Of a stretch of 64,000 bases of DNA, positions 8,457 through 16,441 are shown one piece after another (position 1 is the first letter of the stretch; each line of letters starts with the position of its first letter). Both the position numbers and the translations under genes were made by a program. The stretch covers positions 52,397 through 116,396 of the forward strand of contig CANRXB010000001.1 in the NCBI GenBank assembly GCA_947643715.1, in the 5' to 3' direction. This DNA is from an uncultured bacterium. Its GTDB lineage: Bacteria; Bacillota; Clostridia; Oscillospirales; Oscillospiraceae. The notes under the pieces are model-generated. The model was not told the DNA's origin, ran no database searches, and saw only the letters and a program-made list of their open reading frames with translations.

Positions 8457-9422
8457 ATGAAACGATGCGTCCCATTGGAAGCGGCGGCGGAAGCTGTCTG
8501 CGATCGAAACTCCGTCCCGCCGCTGATCTTCCAGCTCCCCCCTGAACAGGGCCGGGAACTGCTGGAGAAAGCGCAAGACGCCCCGGTCCACCTATACCCG
8601 GCAGATATCTCGTCGTGCGACGTGGATACCGAAGGATGGGGCACCGTGCCGGTCTATCTCGTCACGCCCCAAGGGCACGCTCCTCGGAACACGATCTTTT
8701 ATATCCACGGCGGCGGCTGGGTGTTCGGCAGCTTCCATACCCACGAGAAGCTCGTCAGGGAGCTGGCCGCAAGGACGGGCTCTCTGGTGGTGTTCCCGGA
8801 GTACTCCCGCTCGCCCGAGGCGAGATATCCAACGGCGATAGAACAGTGCTACTCCATCCTCTCGCGCCTTTGGGAGATCGCCGGAGCGCGCTGCCCGGCT
8901 CTGGACCACGACACCCTCACCGTGGCCGGGGACAGCGTAGGCGGGAACATGGCGATCGCGATGGCGCTGATGGCAAAAAAGCGGAACGGCCCCAAGGTCC
9001 AAAAACTGCTTTTATACTATCCCGTGACCAACGCGTGCTTCGACACGCCCAGCTACTGTCAGTTCGCGTCGGACTACTATCTATACCGTGCCGGGATGCA
9101 GTGGTTTTGGAAGCAGTATACCGCCTGTCCAGCCGACCGGGACCGGATCCTCGCCTCTCCCCTGCGCGCCGGTATCGACTGCTTCAGAGGATTCCCAGAC
9201 ACGATGATCGTCAACGGCCAGGTGGACGTCCTGCGCAGCGAGGGCGAGGCGTTCGGGGAAAAGCTCCGCTGTGCAGGCGTCGACGTCACGGCGATAGGTA
9301 TCCAAGGCATCATCCATGACTTCGTGATGCTCAACGCCCTGGATCAGACGAACGCCTGCCGCATGGCCATGGACGTTTCCACCGCATGGATCGACCAAAA
9401 AAATCGATGCTCCGCGGTGTGA
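8457..9422 (+). CDS. Alpha/beta hydrolase, hormone-sensitive-lipase type esterase
   Basis: 321 aa from ATG 8457, with AAAGGAG 10 bases upstream; earlier in-frame starts lack such a site. The HSL family signature is complete: the oxyanion motif HGGGWVFG, the nucleophile elbow GDSVGG, an acid residue in NGQVDVLRSEGE, and the catalytic His in IIHDF. No signal peptide is visible, so a cytoplasmic carboxylesterase or deacetylase acting on short acyl esters is likely. It is a single gene, convergent with copA and separated from it by a hairpin. The substrate cannot be predicted. Confidence 0.85.
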   Translation: MKRCVPLEAAAEAVCDRNSVPPLIFQLPPEQGRELLEKAQDAPVHLYPADISSCDVDTEGWGTVPVYLVTPQGHAPRNTIFYIHGGGWVFGSFHTHEKLVRELAARTGSLVVFPEYSRSPEARYPTAIEQCYSILSRLWEIAGARCPALDHDTLTVAGDSVGGNMAIAMALMAKKRNGPKVQKLLLYYPVTNACFDTPSYCQFASDYYLYRAGMQWFWKQYTACPADRDRILASPLRAGIDCFRGFPDTMIVNGQVDVLRSEGEAFGEKLRCAGVDVTAIGIQGIIHDFVMLNALDQTNACRMAMDVSTAWIDQKNRCSAV

Positions 9423-9496
9423 GGACCGCTCTGCGCGTCCACCTGCTCTCCACCCTGCCGGGCGATCCGATCGAGCGATCCCAGGCATCTATGCCA

Positions 9497-9523
9497 AGCG
9501 GGGGCCCGTTTTGGGCCCCCGCT
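9497..9523. terminator. Hairpin between esterase and copA
   Basis: A perfect 11-bp stem (9497-9507 with 9513-9523) with loop GTTTT lies between two convergent genes. It has no strong T-tract. Confidence 0.6.
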
Positions 9524-9528
9524 CGACA

Positions 9529-9729
9529 TCAGCCGATGCTGGATACTTGATATCCGGCCTCCTCCACGGCGGCGCGGATGGCATCATCGGACACGTCTCC
9601 GGTGACGATGGCGGTCTTGCTGTCCAGATCCACGCTGGCGGACGCGCCGGGGATCGCGTTCAGCGCCTTGTCCACGTGGGCGCGGCAATGCTGGCACATC
9701 ATTCCTTCGATGACGACTTTCTTTTCCAT
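9529..9729 (-). CDS. Possible internally initiated CopZ-like copper chaperone
   Basis: Within the copA frame, ATG 9729 begins a 66-codon unit that is exactly one heavy-metal domain: MEKKVVIEGMMCQHC, ending YQVSSIG. It is preceded by AAAGGAG at about 10 nt, which in the long protein merely encodes the linker RKGERDI. The fused CopA tail and a free CopZ-size chaperone could both be made from one mRNA. The alternative is that copA and copZ recently fused by loss of the stop and the old start signal is a remnant. Confidence 0.45.
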   Translation of the reverse strand: MEKKVVIEGMMCQHCRAHVDKALNAIPGASASVDLDSKTAIVTGDVSDDAIRAAVEEAGYQVSSIG

Positions 9730-12060
9730 GATATCTCGTTCTCCTTTCCTTTCTCCGGCGGGCGTCCCGCCGGGCAGTTCGCTGAGCTGGGATCGGATGC
9801 TGGGCTTGAAGAACCGCAGCCGCAGGGCGTTGGTCACCACACACACCGAGCTGAAGCTCATGGCGGCTGCGGCGATCATGGGATCGAGCTGGGGGCCGCC
9901 GAAGAGCACCAGCAATCCGGCTGCCACCGGGATACAGCAGGCGTTGTAAAAGAACGCCCAGAACAGGTTCTGCTTCACATTGCGGATGGTGGCCCGGGAC
10001 AGCTCCACCGCCGCCACCGCATCCACCAGGTCGCTCTTCATCAGTACGATGTCCGCCGACTCGATGGCGATGTCCGCCCCTGCCCCGATGGCGATCCCCA
10101 CGTCCGCCCGGGCCAGGGCCGGGGCGTCGTTGACGCCGTCCCCCACCATGGCCACCTTTTCCCCTTGGGCCTGCAACGCGGCGACCTGCCGCTCCTTGTC
10201 GGTGGGGAGCACTTCGGAGATCACCTGGGAAATGCCCACCTCCTTGCCGATGGCTTGGGCGGTCCGGCGGTCGTCCCCGGTGAGCATGACCACTTTCAGC
10301 CCCAGCCTCTGGAAGCCCTCGACGGCCACCTTGCTGGAGGGCTTCACCGTGTCCGCCACGGCGATGATGCCGATTAGCTCACCGTCTTGGACGAAGAACA
10401 GCGGGGTCTTTCCCTGCCGGGCGAGCTGGTCGGCGATCATGGCGTCCTGCCCCAGCCCCACGCCCGCGTCCGCCAGCATGGCGGCATTGCCCGCCAGGAA
10501 GCTCGAGCCCTGGATGGTCCCCCGCACGCCCTTGCCGTGGACGGCCTGGAACCCCTCCACCGCGCACAGGGGGATGCCGCGCTCCCCGGCCTCCTCCACG
10601 ACGGCCGCACCCAGCGGGTGCTCCGAGGGCTTTTCCAACGACGCTGCCACGCAGAGCAGCTCCTCCGCCGTGGTATGGCCCAGCGGGTAAAGGTCGGTGA
10701 CTTTAGGCTTGCCCTGTGTGACCGTGCCGGTCTTGTCCAGTACCACCGTAGTGACGCTGCGCAGGTGCTCCAGCCCTTCGGCCGACCTGACCAGGATGCC
10801 CTGTTCCGCCCCCTTCCCTGTGCCCACCATGATGGCCACGGGGGTAGCGAGGCCCAGAGCGCAGGGGCAGGAGATCACCAGCACCGCCACGCCGGAGGTG
10901 AGCGCCATCTCCACGGACTGGGTGGCGAAGAACCAGGCCAACGCCGCGATCAGCGCGATGGCCATGACCACAGGGACGAACACCCCCGCTACGCGGTCCG
11001 CCAGCTTGGCGATGGGGGCTTTCGACGAAGCGGCCTCATCGACCAAACGGATCATCTGGGCCAGCGTGGTGTCCTCGCCCACCCGGGTGGCCCGAAGGGT
11101 GAGCACACCGGACTTGTTGATGGAGGCGGAGATCACCGTGTCGCCGGGGCCTTTGTCCACCGGGATGGACTCGCCGGTGAGGGCGGATTCGTCCACCGAG
11201 GACGCGCCCTGGGTCACTATGCCGTCCACCGGCACCGAGCCGCCGGGACGCACCAGCACCAGGTCGCCCTCCTTCAATTGCTCCACCGGGACCTCCGACT
11301 CCTCCCCGTTCCGCAGGACGGTGGCGGTCTTGGGCGTGAGGTCCATGAGCCTGGCGATCGCCTGGCCCGTCTTGCCCTTGGAGCGGGTCTCCAGATACTT
11401 TCCCAAGGTGATCAGGGTCAGGATCATGCCGGCGGACTCGAAATAGAGGTCCATGGAGTAGTGTCCTACCAAGGCCAGATCGCCATGCCCCAGGCCCCAG
11501 CCGATGAAGTATAGAGCCGCTATGCCATAGACCACGGCGGCGGTGGCCCCCACTGCGATGAGCGAATCCATGTTCGGAGATAGATGCCAAAGAGTTTTGA
11601 ACCCGACTCGAAAATACTTTTGGTTGATGACCATGATGGGCACAGTGAGCAGGAATTGGGTCAAAGCATAGGTTATAGCGTTCTCCGGCCCATGGAAGAA
11701 CTGGGGGATGGGCCAGCCCATCATATGGCCCATGGACAGATAGAACAGGGGGATCAGGAACACGAAGGAGGAGATAAGCCGCACCTTCATGCTCTTCAGG
11801 TCCTCCTCCATGGCCGCAGCGGCGGGCTTCGCCTGGGCCGTCTCGCCGGGGGCCGTGGAAAGGGACGCGCCGTACCCCGCCTTCTCCACCGCGGAGACGA
11901 TCTGTTCCGGTGTGAGCGCCCCATCCCAGTCCACCGTCATGGAGCCCCCCAACAGATTGACGTTCACCTCGCATACCCCATCCAGCTTGCGCACCGCTTT
12001 GTCCACATGGGCGGAACAGGCGGAACAGGTCATGCCGGTCACAGAAAATTTTTGTTTCAT
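9529..12060 (-). CDS. copA: Copper-exporting P1B-type ATPase with a C-terminal HMA domain
   Basis: 843 aa from ATG 12060, with AAAGGAGGG upstream. It pumps Cu(I) out across the cytoplasmic membrane. An N-terminal heavy-metal domain carries CSAC (residues 12-15). The membrane segments include the CPC copper motif in SCPCALGLATP. The phosphorylation site DKTGT, the HPLG nucleotide motif and the GDGVNDAPAL hinge are all present. After the last membrane helices a linker joins a second metal domain with CQHC, an arrangement that normally corresponds to a separate CopZ. That domain has its own Shine-Dalgarno and ATG (see 9529-9729). It lies 87 bp after csoR and is presumably transcribed from the same copper-responsive promoter. 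Confidence 0.95.
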   Translation of the reverse strand: MKQKFSVTGMTCSACSAHVDKAVRKLDGVCEVNVNLLGGSMTVDWDGALTPEQIVSAVEKAGYGASLSTAPGETAQAKPAAAAMEEDLKSMKVRLISSFVFLIPLFYLSMGHMMGWPIPQFFHGPENAITYALTQFLLTVPIMVINQKYFRVGFKTLWHLSPNMDSLIAVGATAAVVYGIAALYFIGWGLGHGDLALVGHYSMDLYFESAGMILTLITLGKYLETRSKGKTGQAIARLMDLTPKTATVLRNGEESEVPVEQLKEGDLVLVRPGGSVPVDGIVTQGASSVDESALTGESIPVDKGPGDTVISASINKSGVLTLRATRVGEDTTLAQMIRLVDEAASSKAPIAKLADRVAGVFVPVVMAIALIAALAWFFATQSVEMALTSGVAVLVISCPCALGLATPVAIMVGTGKGAEQGILVRSAEGLEHLRSVTTVVLDKTGTVTQGKPKVTDLYPLGHTTAEELLCVAASLEKPSEHPLGAAVVEEAGERGIPLCAVEGFQAVHGKGVRGTIQGSSFLAGNAAMLADAGVGLGQDAMIADQLARQGKTPLFFVQDGELIGIIAVADTVKPSSKVAVEGFQRLGLKVVMLTGDDRRTAQAIGKEVGISQVISEVLPTDKERQVAALQAQGEKVAMVGDGVNDAPALARADVGIAIGAGADIAIESADIVLMKSDLVDAVAAVELSRATIRNVKQNLFWAFFYNACCIPVAAGLLVLFGGPQLDPMIAAAAMSFSSVCVVTNALRLRFFKPSIRSQLSELPGGTPAGERKGERDIMEKKVVIEGMMCQHCRAHVDKALNAIPGASASVDLDSKTAIVTGDVSDDAIRAAVEEAGYQVSSIG

Positions 12061-12147
12061 GTGGTCCTTCCCTCCTTTCTTCCCCCGACGGAGGAACGCT
12101 CCATCATCGCTGCCCGGCGGATGTCATCGCGTCCACCGGCGGGGCTC

Positions 12148-12408
12148 TCACAGTATCTTGCCAAGGGCGTTCACCAGCTCGTCGATCTTGTCGGCCCGCT
12201 CCTGGTCGCTTTCGGCGTGTTCCACGCAGTGCTTCAGATGGGCCGTCAAGATCTCTTTGTTCACCCGGCGCAGCATGGCGTCAGCGGCGGTGATCTGCTG
12301 GGACACGTCCATGCAGTAGCGGTCCTCCTCCACCATCCTGATGATGCCGTCGATCTGTCCTCGGGCCGTTTTGAGCAGCCGCAGCACCGCTTTCTGGTCG
12401 GCCATCAT
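12148..12408 (-). CDS. csoR: CsoR-family copper-sensing repressor
   Basis: 86 aa from ATG 12408; GAGGTGAGG lies just upstream, and GTG 12417 or ATG 12405 are alternatives. This all-helical family represses copper export genes until Cu(I) binds. The ligand set Cys-His-Cys is present, with the first Cys in RYCMDV and the His-x2-Cys pair in AHLKHC. Conserved helix sequences RLLKTARGQIDGI and KEILTAHLK also match. The gene is first in an operon with copA and has a likely operator in its own promoter (12431-12453), giving autoregulation. Confidence 0.92.
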   Translation of the reverse strand: MMADQKAVLRLLKTARGQIDGIIRMVEEDRYCMDVSQQITAADAMLRRVNKEILTAHLKHCVEHAESDQERADKIDELVNALGKIL

Positions 12409-12430
12409 ATGCCTCACCTCATCTCACAAA

Positions 12431-12484
12431 TACTACCCCCCCGGGGAGTGATATCATCCTACCACAGTGCCGCCATCTTGTCAA
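12431..12484 (-). promoter_or_regulatory. csoR-copA promoter with CsoR operator
   Basis: On the minus strand, TTGACA (12479-12484), a 17-bp spacer and TAGGAT (12456-12461) form the promoter. Immediately downstream, 12431-12453 is a GC tract with a CCCC/GGGG centre flanked by TACTA and TGATA, the usual form of CsoR operators. CsoR bound there would cover the transcription start. Confidence 0.75.
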
Positions 12485-12606
12485 CAAAAAAATTCCGTGC
12501 CGCGGGACGTCCCTCCTGCGGCACGTCTCCTCCCATGGACAGGAGGACCCAGACGAGGACGGTCTTAGGCGCCGCTGAGGACGCCGTGGCCGAAGCGGCA
12601 AAAAAC

Positions 12607-12633
12607 GCCCTCACCCGTCAAGGGTGAGGGCGC
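12607..12633 (-). terminator. Terminator of the EF-G-like gene
   Basis: An 11-bp stem (12607-12617 with 12623-12633) is followed on the minus strand by a run of T (AAAAAA at 12601-12606 on the plus strand). It lies 13 bp beyond the stop codon. Confidence 0.85.
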
Positions 12634-12645
12634 TTTTCGGTCATA

Positions 12646-14715
12646 TCATTCCTCTGCCATGGCCTTCGCCGCAGCGATGGCCTTCTCCTGAGCGGCGGGG
12701 GGGCAATCCTCATACCGCACGAAGTGGAGGGTGAAGGAGCCTCTGGACTGGGTCATGGCCCGCAGATCGATGGCGTAGGTCATCATCTCGGCCATGGGGG
12801 CCTCGGCGGTGATCACCTGGTTGCCGCCGCCCACGGGCTGCATGTCCATGACGCGGCCACGGCGCTTGTTCAGGTCGCCCAGCACATCGCCCATGTAGTT
12901 GTCGGGCACGGTGACCTTCAGCTCGCCCACCGGCTCCAGCAGCACGGGGGACGCCTCGGGCAGCGCGGCCTTATAGGCGAGCTGAGCGGCGGTCTTGAAC
13001 GCGATCTCGGAGGAGTCCACCGGATGGTAGCTCCCGTCGTACAGCGTGGCCTTCAGGTTGACCATGGGATACCCCGCCAGCACACCGTGGACGCAGGCTT
13101 CCCGCAGGCCCTTCTCGACGGCGGGGAAGAAGTTCTTGGGCACGGCGCCGCCCACGACCTCCTCGCAGAACTCCAGATCGTCGCTCTCGCAGGGCTCGAA
13201 GCGGATCCACACGTCGCCGAACTGGCCGGAACCGCCGGTCTGCTTCTTGTGGCGGCCCTGCTTGGAGACGCTCTTGCGGATCTTCTCACGATACGCCACC
13301 CGGGGCTCGGACAGCTCCACGTCCACATTGAACCGGGTCTTGAGCTTGCTCACCAGCACGTCCATCTGGATATCGCCGGCCGTGGTGACCACCATCTGAT
13401 GGGTCTCGGCGTTGTTCACCACGGTGAAGGTGGGATCTTCCTCGTTGAGACGGCCCAGGCCGGCGGCGATCTTGTCCTCCTGGCCCCGGACCTTGGGCGC
13501 GATGGCCTTGGAGAAGTTGGGCTCGGCAAAGGGGATGGGATCCAGCCGGATGAATTTCCGGGTGTCGCACAGGGTGTCCCCAGTCTTGACCCGGTCCATC
13601 TTGCCGATGGCCCCGATATCGCCGCAGGCCAGCTCCTTGACCTCCTCGCTCTTCTTGCCGCGCATGACGTACAGCCGGCCCAGCTTCTCGTTCTGGCCGG
13701 TGGTGGCGTTCACCAAGGTCATGTCGGAGGTGAGGTCGCCGGAGATGACCTTCACGAAGGAGAACTTGCCGTACTGATCGGCCACGGTCTTGAAGGTGAA
13801 CGCGGCGGGGACCGCGCCCTGGGAGACGATGAAGTCCTCGTGCTCGCCGTCCTTGTTCACGCCGGAGGCGGGAACGCCCTCCAGGGGATTGGGGAGCAGG
13901 TCCACGATCAGGTCCAGCAGCATCAGGGTGCCCAGGCCGTTGACGGCGGAGCCGCACACCACCGGGACCATGGTGCGCTCACGCACGCCGGAACGCAGGC
14001 CCTGCATGATCTCGGCATAGGTGAAGCTCTCGCCGGAGAAGAATTTCTCCATGAACTCCTCGCTGGTCTCGGCCACGGACTCCATAAGCTGGTCATAAAT
14101 CTCATCGATGACGGACACCTTGTCCTCGGGGATGGGGATCTCTTTGCGCTTGTTCCCGGCGGGCTCGAAGGCGCGCTTATGGATCACGTCCACTACGCCG
14201 GTGACCTTCTTGCTGGCGTCCCAGATGGGGACCACGAGGGGAGCCACGCTCTTGCCGAAGGTCTCGCGCAGGGTATCGAACGCGGAAGTGAAGTCGATGT
14301 TGTCCTCGTCCATCTTGGAGATGTAGACGATGCGGGGCAGCTTGCGCTCGTCCAGCAGCTTCCAGGAACGCTCCGTGCCCACGGACAGCCCGCCCTTGGC
14401 GGCGCACACCAGCACGCCCGCGTCGGCCACGGACAGGCACTCGGCCACCTCGCCCACGAAGTCGAAATTGCCCGGGGCGTCCAGCACGTTGATCTTACAG
14501 CCATTATATTCCACAGGGGCCACAGCGGCGGAGATGGATATCTGGCGCTTGATCTCCTCGGGATCGTGATCGCACACGGTGTTGCCGTCGGTGGTCTTGC
14601 CCAGACGATCGATGACGCCGGTCATGCGCAGGAAGCTCTCGACCAGGGTGGTCTTGCCGTTGCCGCCATGGCCCAAAAGACAGATGTTCCGGATATTGTG
14701 GGGAGAATAGCTCAT
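12646..14715 (-). CDS. Elongation factor G paralogue (EF-G-like GTPase)
   Basis: 689 aa from ATG 14715 (MSYSPHNIRN), chosen for AAGGAGTG 8 nt upstream. Domain order follows EF-G: GTPase domain, beta-barrel II, then III-V. The GTPase motifs are atypical. The P-loop is GHGGNGKTT in place of AHIDAGKTT. The G3 motif reads DAPGNFDF, with Asn where translational GTPases carry the catalytic His. The G4 motif is SKMD in place of NKMD. These features mark the EF-G-like side family found beside true FusA in Firmicutes, not the housekeeping factor. It has its own promoter and terminator and no ribosomal neighbours. Its role may be in ribosome handling or stress and is not established. Confidence 0.85.
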   Translation of the reverse strand: MSYSPHNIRNICLLGHGGNGKTTLVESFLRMTGVIDRLGKTTDGNTVCDHDPEEIKRQISISAAVAPVEYNGCKINVLDAPGNFDFVGEVAECLSVADAGVLVCAAKGGLSVGTERSWKLLDERKLPRIVYISKMDEDNIDFTSAFDTLRETFGKSVAPLVVPIWDASKKVTGVVDVIHKRAFEPAGNKRKEIPIPEDKVSVIDEIYDQLMESVAETSEEFMEKFFSGESFTYAEIMQGLRSGVRERTMVPVVCGSAVNGLGTLMLLDLIVDLLPNPLEGVPASGVNKDGEHEDFIVSQGAVPAAFTFKTVADQYGKFSFVKVISGDLTSDMTLVNATTGQNEKLGRLYVMRGKKSEEVKELACGDIGAIGKMDRVKTGDTLCDTRKFIRLDPIPFAEPNFSKAIAPKVRGQEDKIAAGLGRLNEEDPTFTVVNNAETHQMVVTTAGDIQMDVLVSKLKTRFNVDVELSEPRVAYREKIRKSVSKQGRHKKQTGGSGQFGDVWIRFEPCESDDLEFCEEVVGGAVPKNFFPAVEKGLREACVHGVLAGYPMVNLKATLYDGSYHPVDSSEIAFKTAAQLAYKAALPEASPVLLEPVGELKVTVPDNYMGDVLGDLNKRRGRVMDMQPVGGGNQVITAEAPMAEMMTYAIDLRAMTQSRGSFTLHFVRYEDCPPAAQEKAIAAAKAMAEE

Positions 14716-14773
14716 ATTGTTCCACTCCTTAACGATTAGTGCTCGGGCCATAGCCAAAGCATCACTAAAGGCA

Positions 14774-14802
14774 ATTATACAATAAAGCCAGCCGTTTGGC
14801 AA
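14774..14802 (-). promoter_or_regulatory. Promoter of the EF-G-like gene
   Basis: On the minus strand, TTGCCA (14797-14802), 17 bp, then a consensus TATAAT (14774-14779). It gives a leader of about 50 nt. Confidence 0.85.
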
Positions 14803-14930
14803 CGGTTATTTGAGGAATTTGACGGATCTTTTTTCTCCTGTGCCGCTGCCGGCGGCAAGGCGCGGCGGTCCACCCCCGCACGGGGACCGGCCCGGGGCCC
14901 CCGCACATCTTGCGGGCCGTGTTTCGGCGA

Positions 14931-14960
14931 TTGACACTGTTCGACGCATCGTGATACAAT
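14931..14960 (+). promoter_or_regulatory. Promoter of the DUF1801 gene
   Basis: Consensus TTGACA (14931-14936), 18 bp, then TACAAT (14955-14960), 85 bp before the ATG at 15045. The stretch between this and the EF-G-like promoter is GC-rich and holds nothing recognisable. Confidence 0.8.
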
Positions 14961-15044
14961 ACATCACATCTATCCGGATCTTTTCGGTGCGGTATGGGCA
15001 TCATCTAGGATAACGGACGTTTTGGACGAAAGGAGGACCGTGCT

Positions 15045-15446
15045 ATGTGGACATGCCCCAAATGCGGACGCACGTTTCGGAACACCGGACAGGACCACTA
15101 CTGCGGGGACCCGCCGGAGTCGATTGAGGGATACATCTCCGGCCGTCCGGAGGAGGTACAGGCCGCCTTGCGCAAGGTAGACGCGGCCATCAAAGCCGGC
15201 ATACCGGAGGCGAAGGAAAGGATCTCGTGGGGGATGCCGACCTACTGGCAGGGCCGTATCCTGATCCAGTTCGCCGCAGCCAAACGCCACATCGGTCTAT
15301 ACCCCGGCCCCGAGGCGGTCGAGGCGTTCAGCGGACGGCTGGAGGGCTATAAGACCAGCAAGGGCACGATCCAGCTCCCATACGATCGGCCGCTCCCGCT
15401 GGAGCTCATCCAGGAGATCGCCCAGTGGTGCGCGAAGGAGCGTTGA
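15045..15446 (+). CDS. DUF1801 (YdhG-like) protein with N-terminal zinc ribbon
   Basis: 133 aa. Residues 1-20 hold CPKC and a later HYC, a short zinc-ribbon-like start. The rest is a DUF1801 domain: SIEGYISGRPEEVQAALRK, then ISWGMPTYWQGRILIQFAA, then HIGLYPG and YKTSKGTIQLPYDRPLP, all typical of YdhG. Relatives were called iron chaperones (frataxin-like), but that function is weakly supported. A ribosome site, AAAGGAGG, is present. It may be co-transcribed with the PHP phosphatase 48 bp downstream. Confidence 0.85.
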   Translation: MWTCPKCGRTFRNTGQDHYCGDPPESIEGYISGRPEEVQAALRKVDAAIKAGIPEAKERISWGMPTYWQGRILIQFAAAKRHIGLYPGPEAVEAFSGRLEGYKTSKGTIQLPYDRPLPLELIQEIAQWCAKER

Positions 15447-15493
15447 GCAGGCACAGGCGCGTCCCGAAAAGATCCCATCAAGGAGGACGATCG

Positions 15494-16300
15494 ATGTATC
15501 TTTCCGACTATCATTTCCACACGATCTGCTCCAGCGACTCCACCGCCACGCTGCTCGAACAGGCCGAAGCGGCGCTGGCCGCGGGCGTGCAGGAGCTGTG
15601 CGTCACCGACCACTGGAACCTGCTGGACCAGCAGGGGAACAGACTGCCCACCGTCTACGACTGGAGCGCCCCATTGGAGCAGTACAGGGCGGTCCGCAGC
15701 CGTTTGCCGGAGGAGCTGGAAGTGCGCCTGGGCATAGAGGTGGGCAACGGCGTGCTGGACCCCGCCGCCGTGGATGCTTCGCTGGAGCTGCCTGAGCTGG
15801 ACTTCGCGATCGGCTCCCTCCACAGCCAGAGCGCCGCTGCCGGAGGGCGGGGGATCTTCACCGCGGCCCGTGCGTGCGTGCGCCGGGAGGACGGCGTGGC
15901 CATCATAGACGACTATATGGACATGCTGGAGGAGCTGGTCCGGACGGACGGCTTCGACGTGCTGGGCCATGTGATCTATCCCTTGCGCTATATCCCGCCG
16001 GAGTACGGTCTGGACCTGCACCCCTGGTGGGACCGGCTGGCGGAGGTCCTGCGCACCGTCATCCGGCAGGGCCGGGGCATCGAGATGAACACCAGCGCCG
16101 GGACCACCGTGGAACAGTGGCGGGACGTGCTGGCGCTCTACCGGGACCTGGGGGGCGAGGTGCTCACCTTGGGCTCCGATGCCCACCAGTCCAGATCGAT
16201 CGCCGCCGCGTTCCCTCAGGCGCTGGAGCTGATCCGCTGCGTGGGCCTGCGCTATCTATGCGTGTACCGCCGCCGCACGCCGCTGTTCTGCAAGCTCTGA
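15494..16300 (+). CDS. PHP-domain phosphatase, histidinol-phosphatase (HisK) type
   Basis: 268 aa from ATG 15494, with AGGAGG immediately upstream. PHP metal-site motifs appear in order: DYHFHTICSSD (HxH), CVTDHW, an E in GIEVGN, GSLHS, LGHVIYP and GSDAHQ near the C-terminus. This layout fits the histidinol-phosphatase branch (last-but-one step of histidine synthesis), though PHP enzymes also act on other phosphates. No his genes are nearby, so the assignment rests on sequence pattern only. Confidence 0.75.
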   Translation: MYLSDYHFHTICSSDSTATLLEQAEAALAAGVQELCVTDHWNLLDQQGNRLPTVYDWSAPLEQYRAVRSRLPEELEVRLGIEVGNGVLDPAAVDASLELPELDFAIGSLHSQSAAAGGRGIFTAARACVRREDGVAIIDDYMDMLEELVRTDGFDVLGHVIYPLRYIPPEYGLDLHPWWDRLAEVLRTVIRQGRGIEMNTSAGTTVEQWRDVLALYRDLGGEVLTLGSDAHQSRSIAAAFPQALELIRCVGLRYLCVYRRRTPLFCKL

Positions 16301-16441
16301 CAGCGGAAAAAAACCATCAGGCGTCAAAAGAATCGCTGTCCATCCCGCCCGGGACGCGCTATACTGTATCCATGATGATGGTGTATCATGCCTGAAGGAG
16401 CACGGATACACGGTCTGAGCATGGGAAGGGCGGCGATCTGG

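Noticed and set aside
12724..14739. A 671-codon open frame opposite the EF-G-like gene
   Set aside because: It has the same cause: GC-biased third positions leave the antisense frame open. There are no motifs and no start signal.
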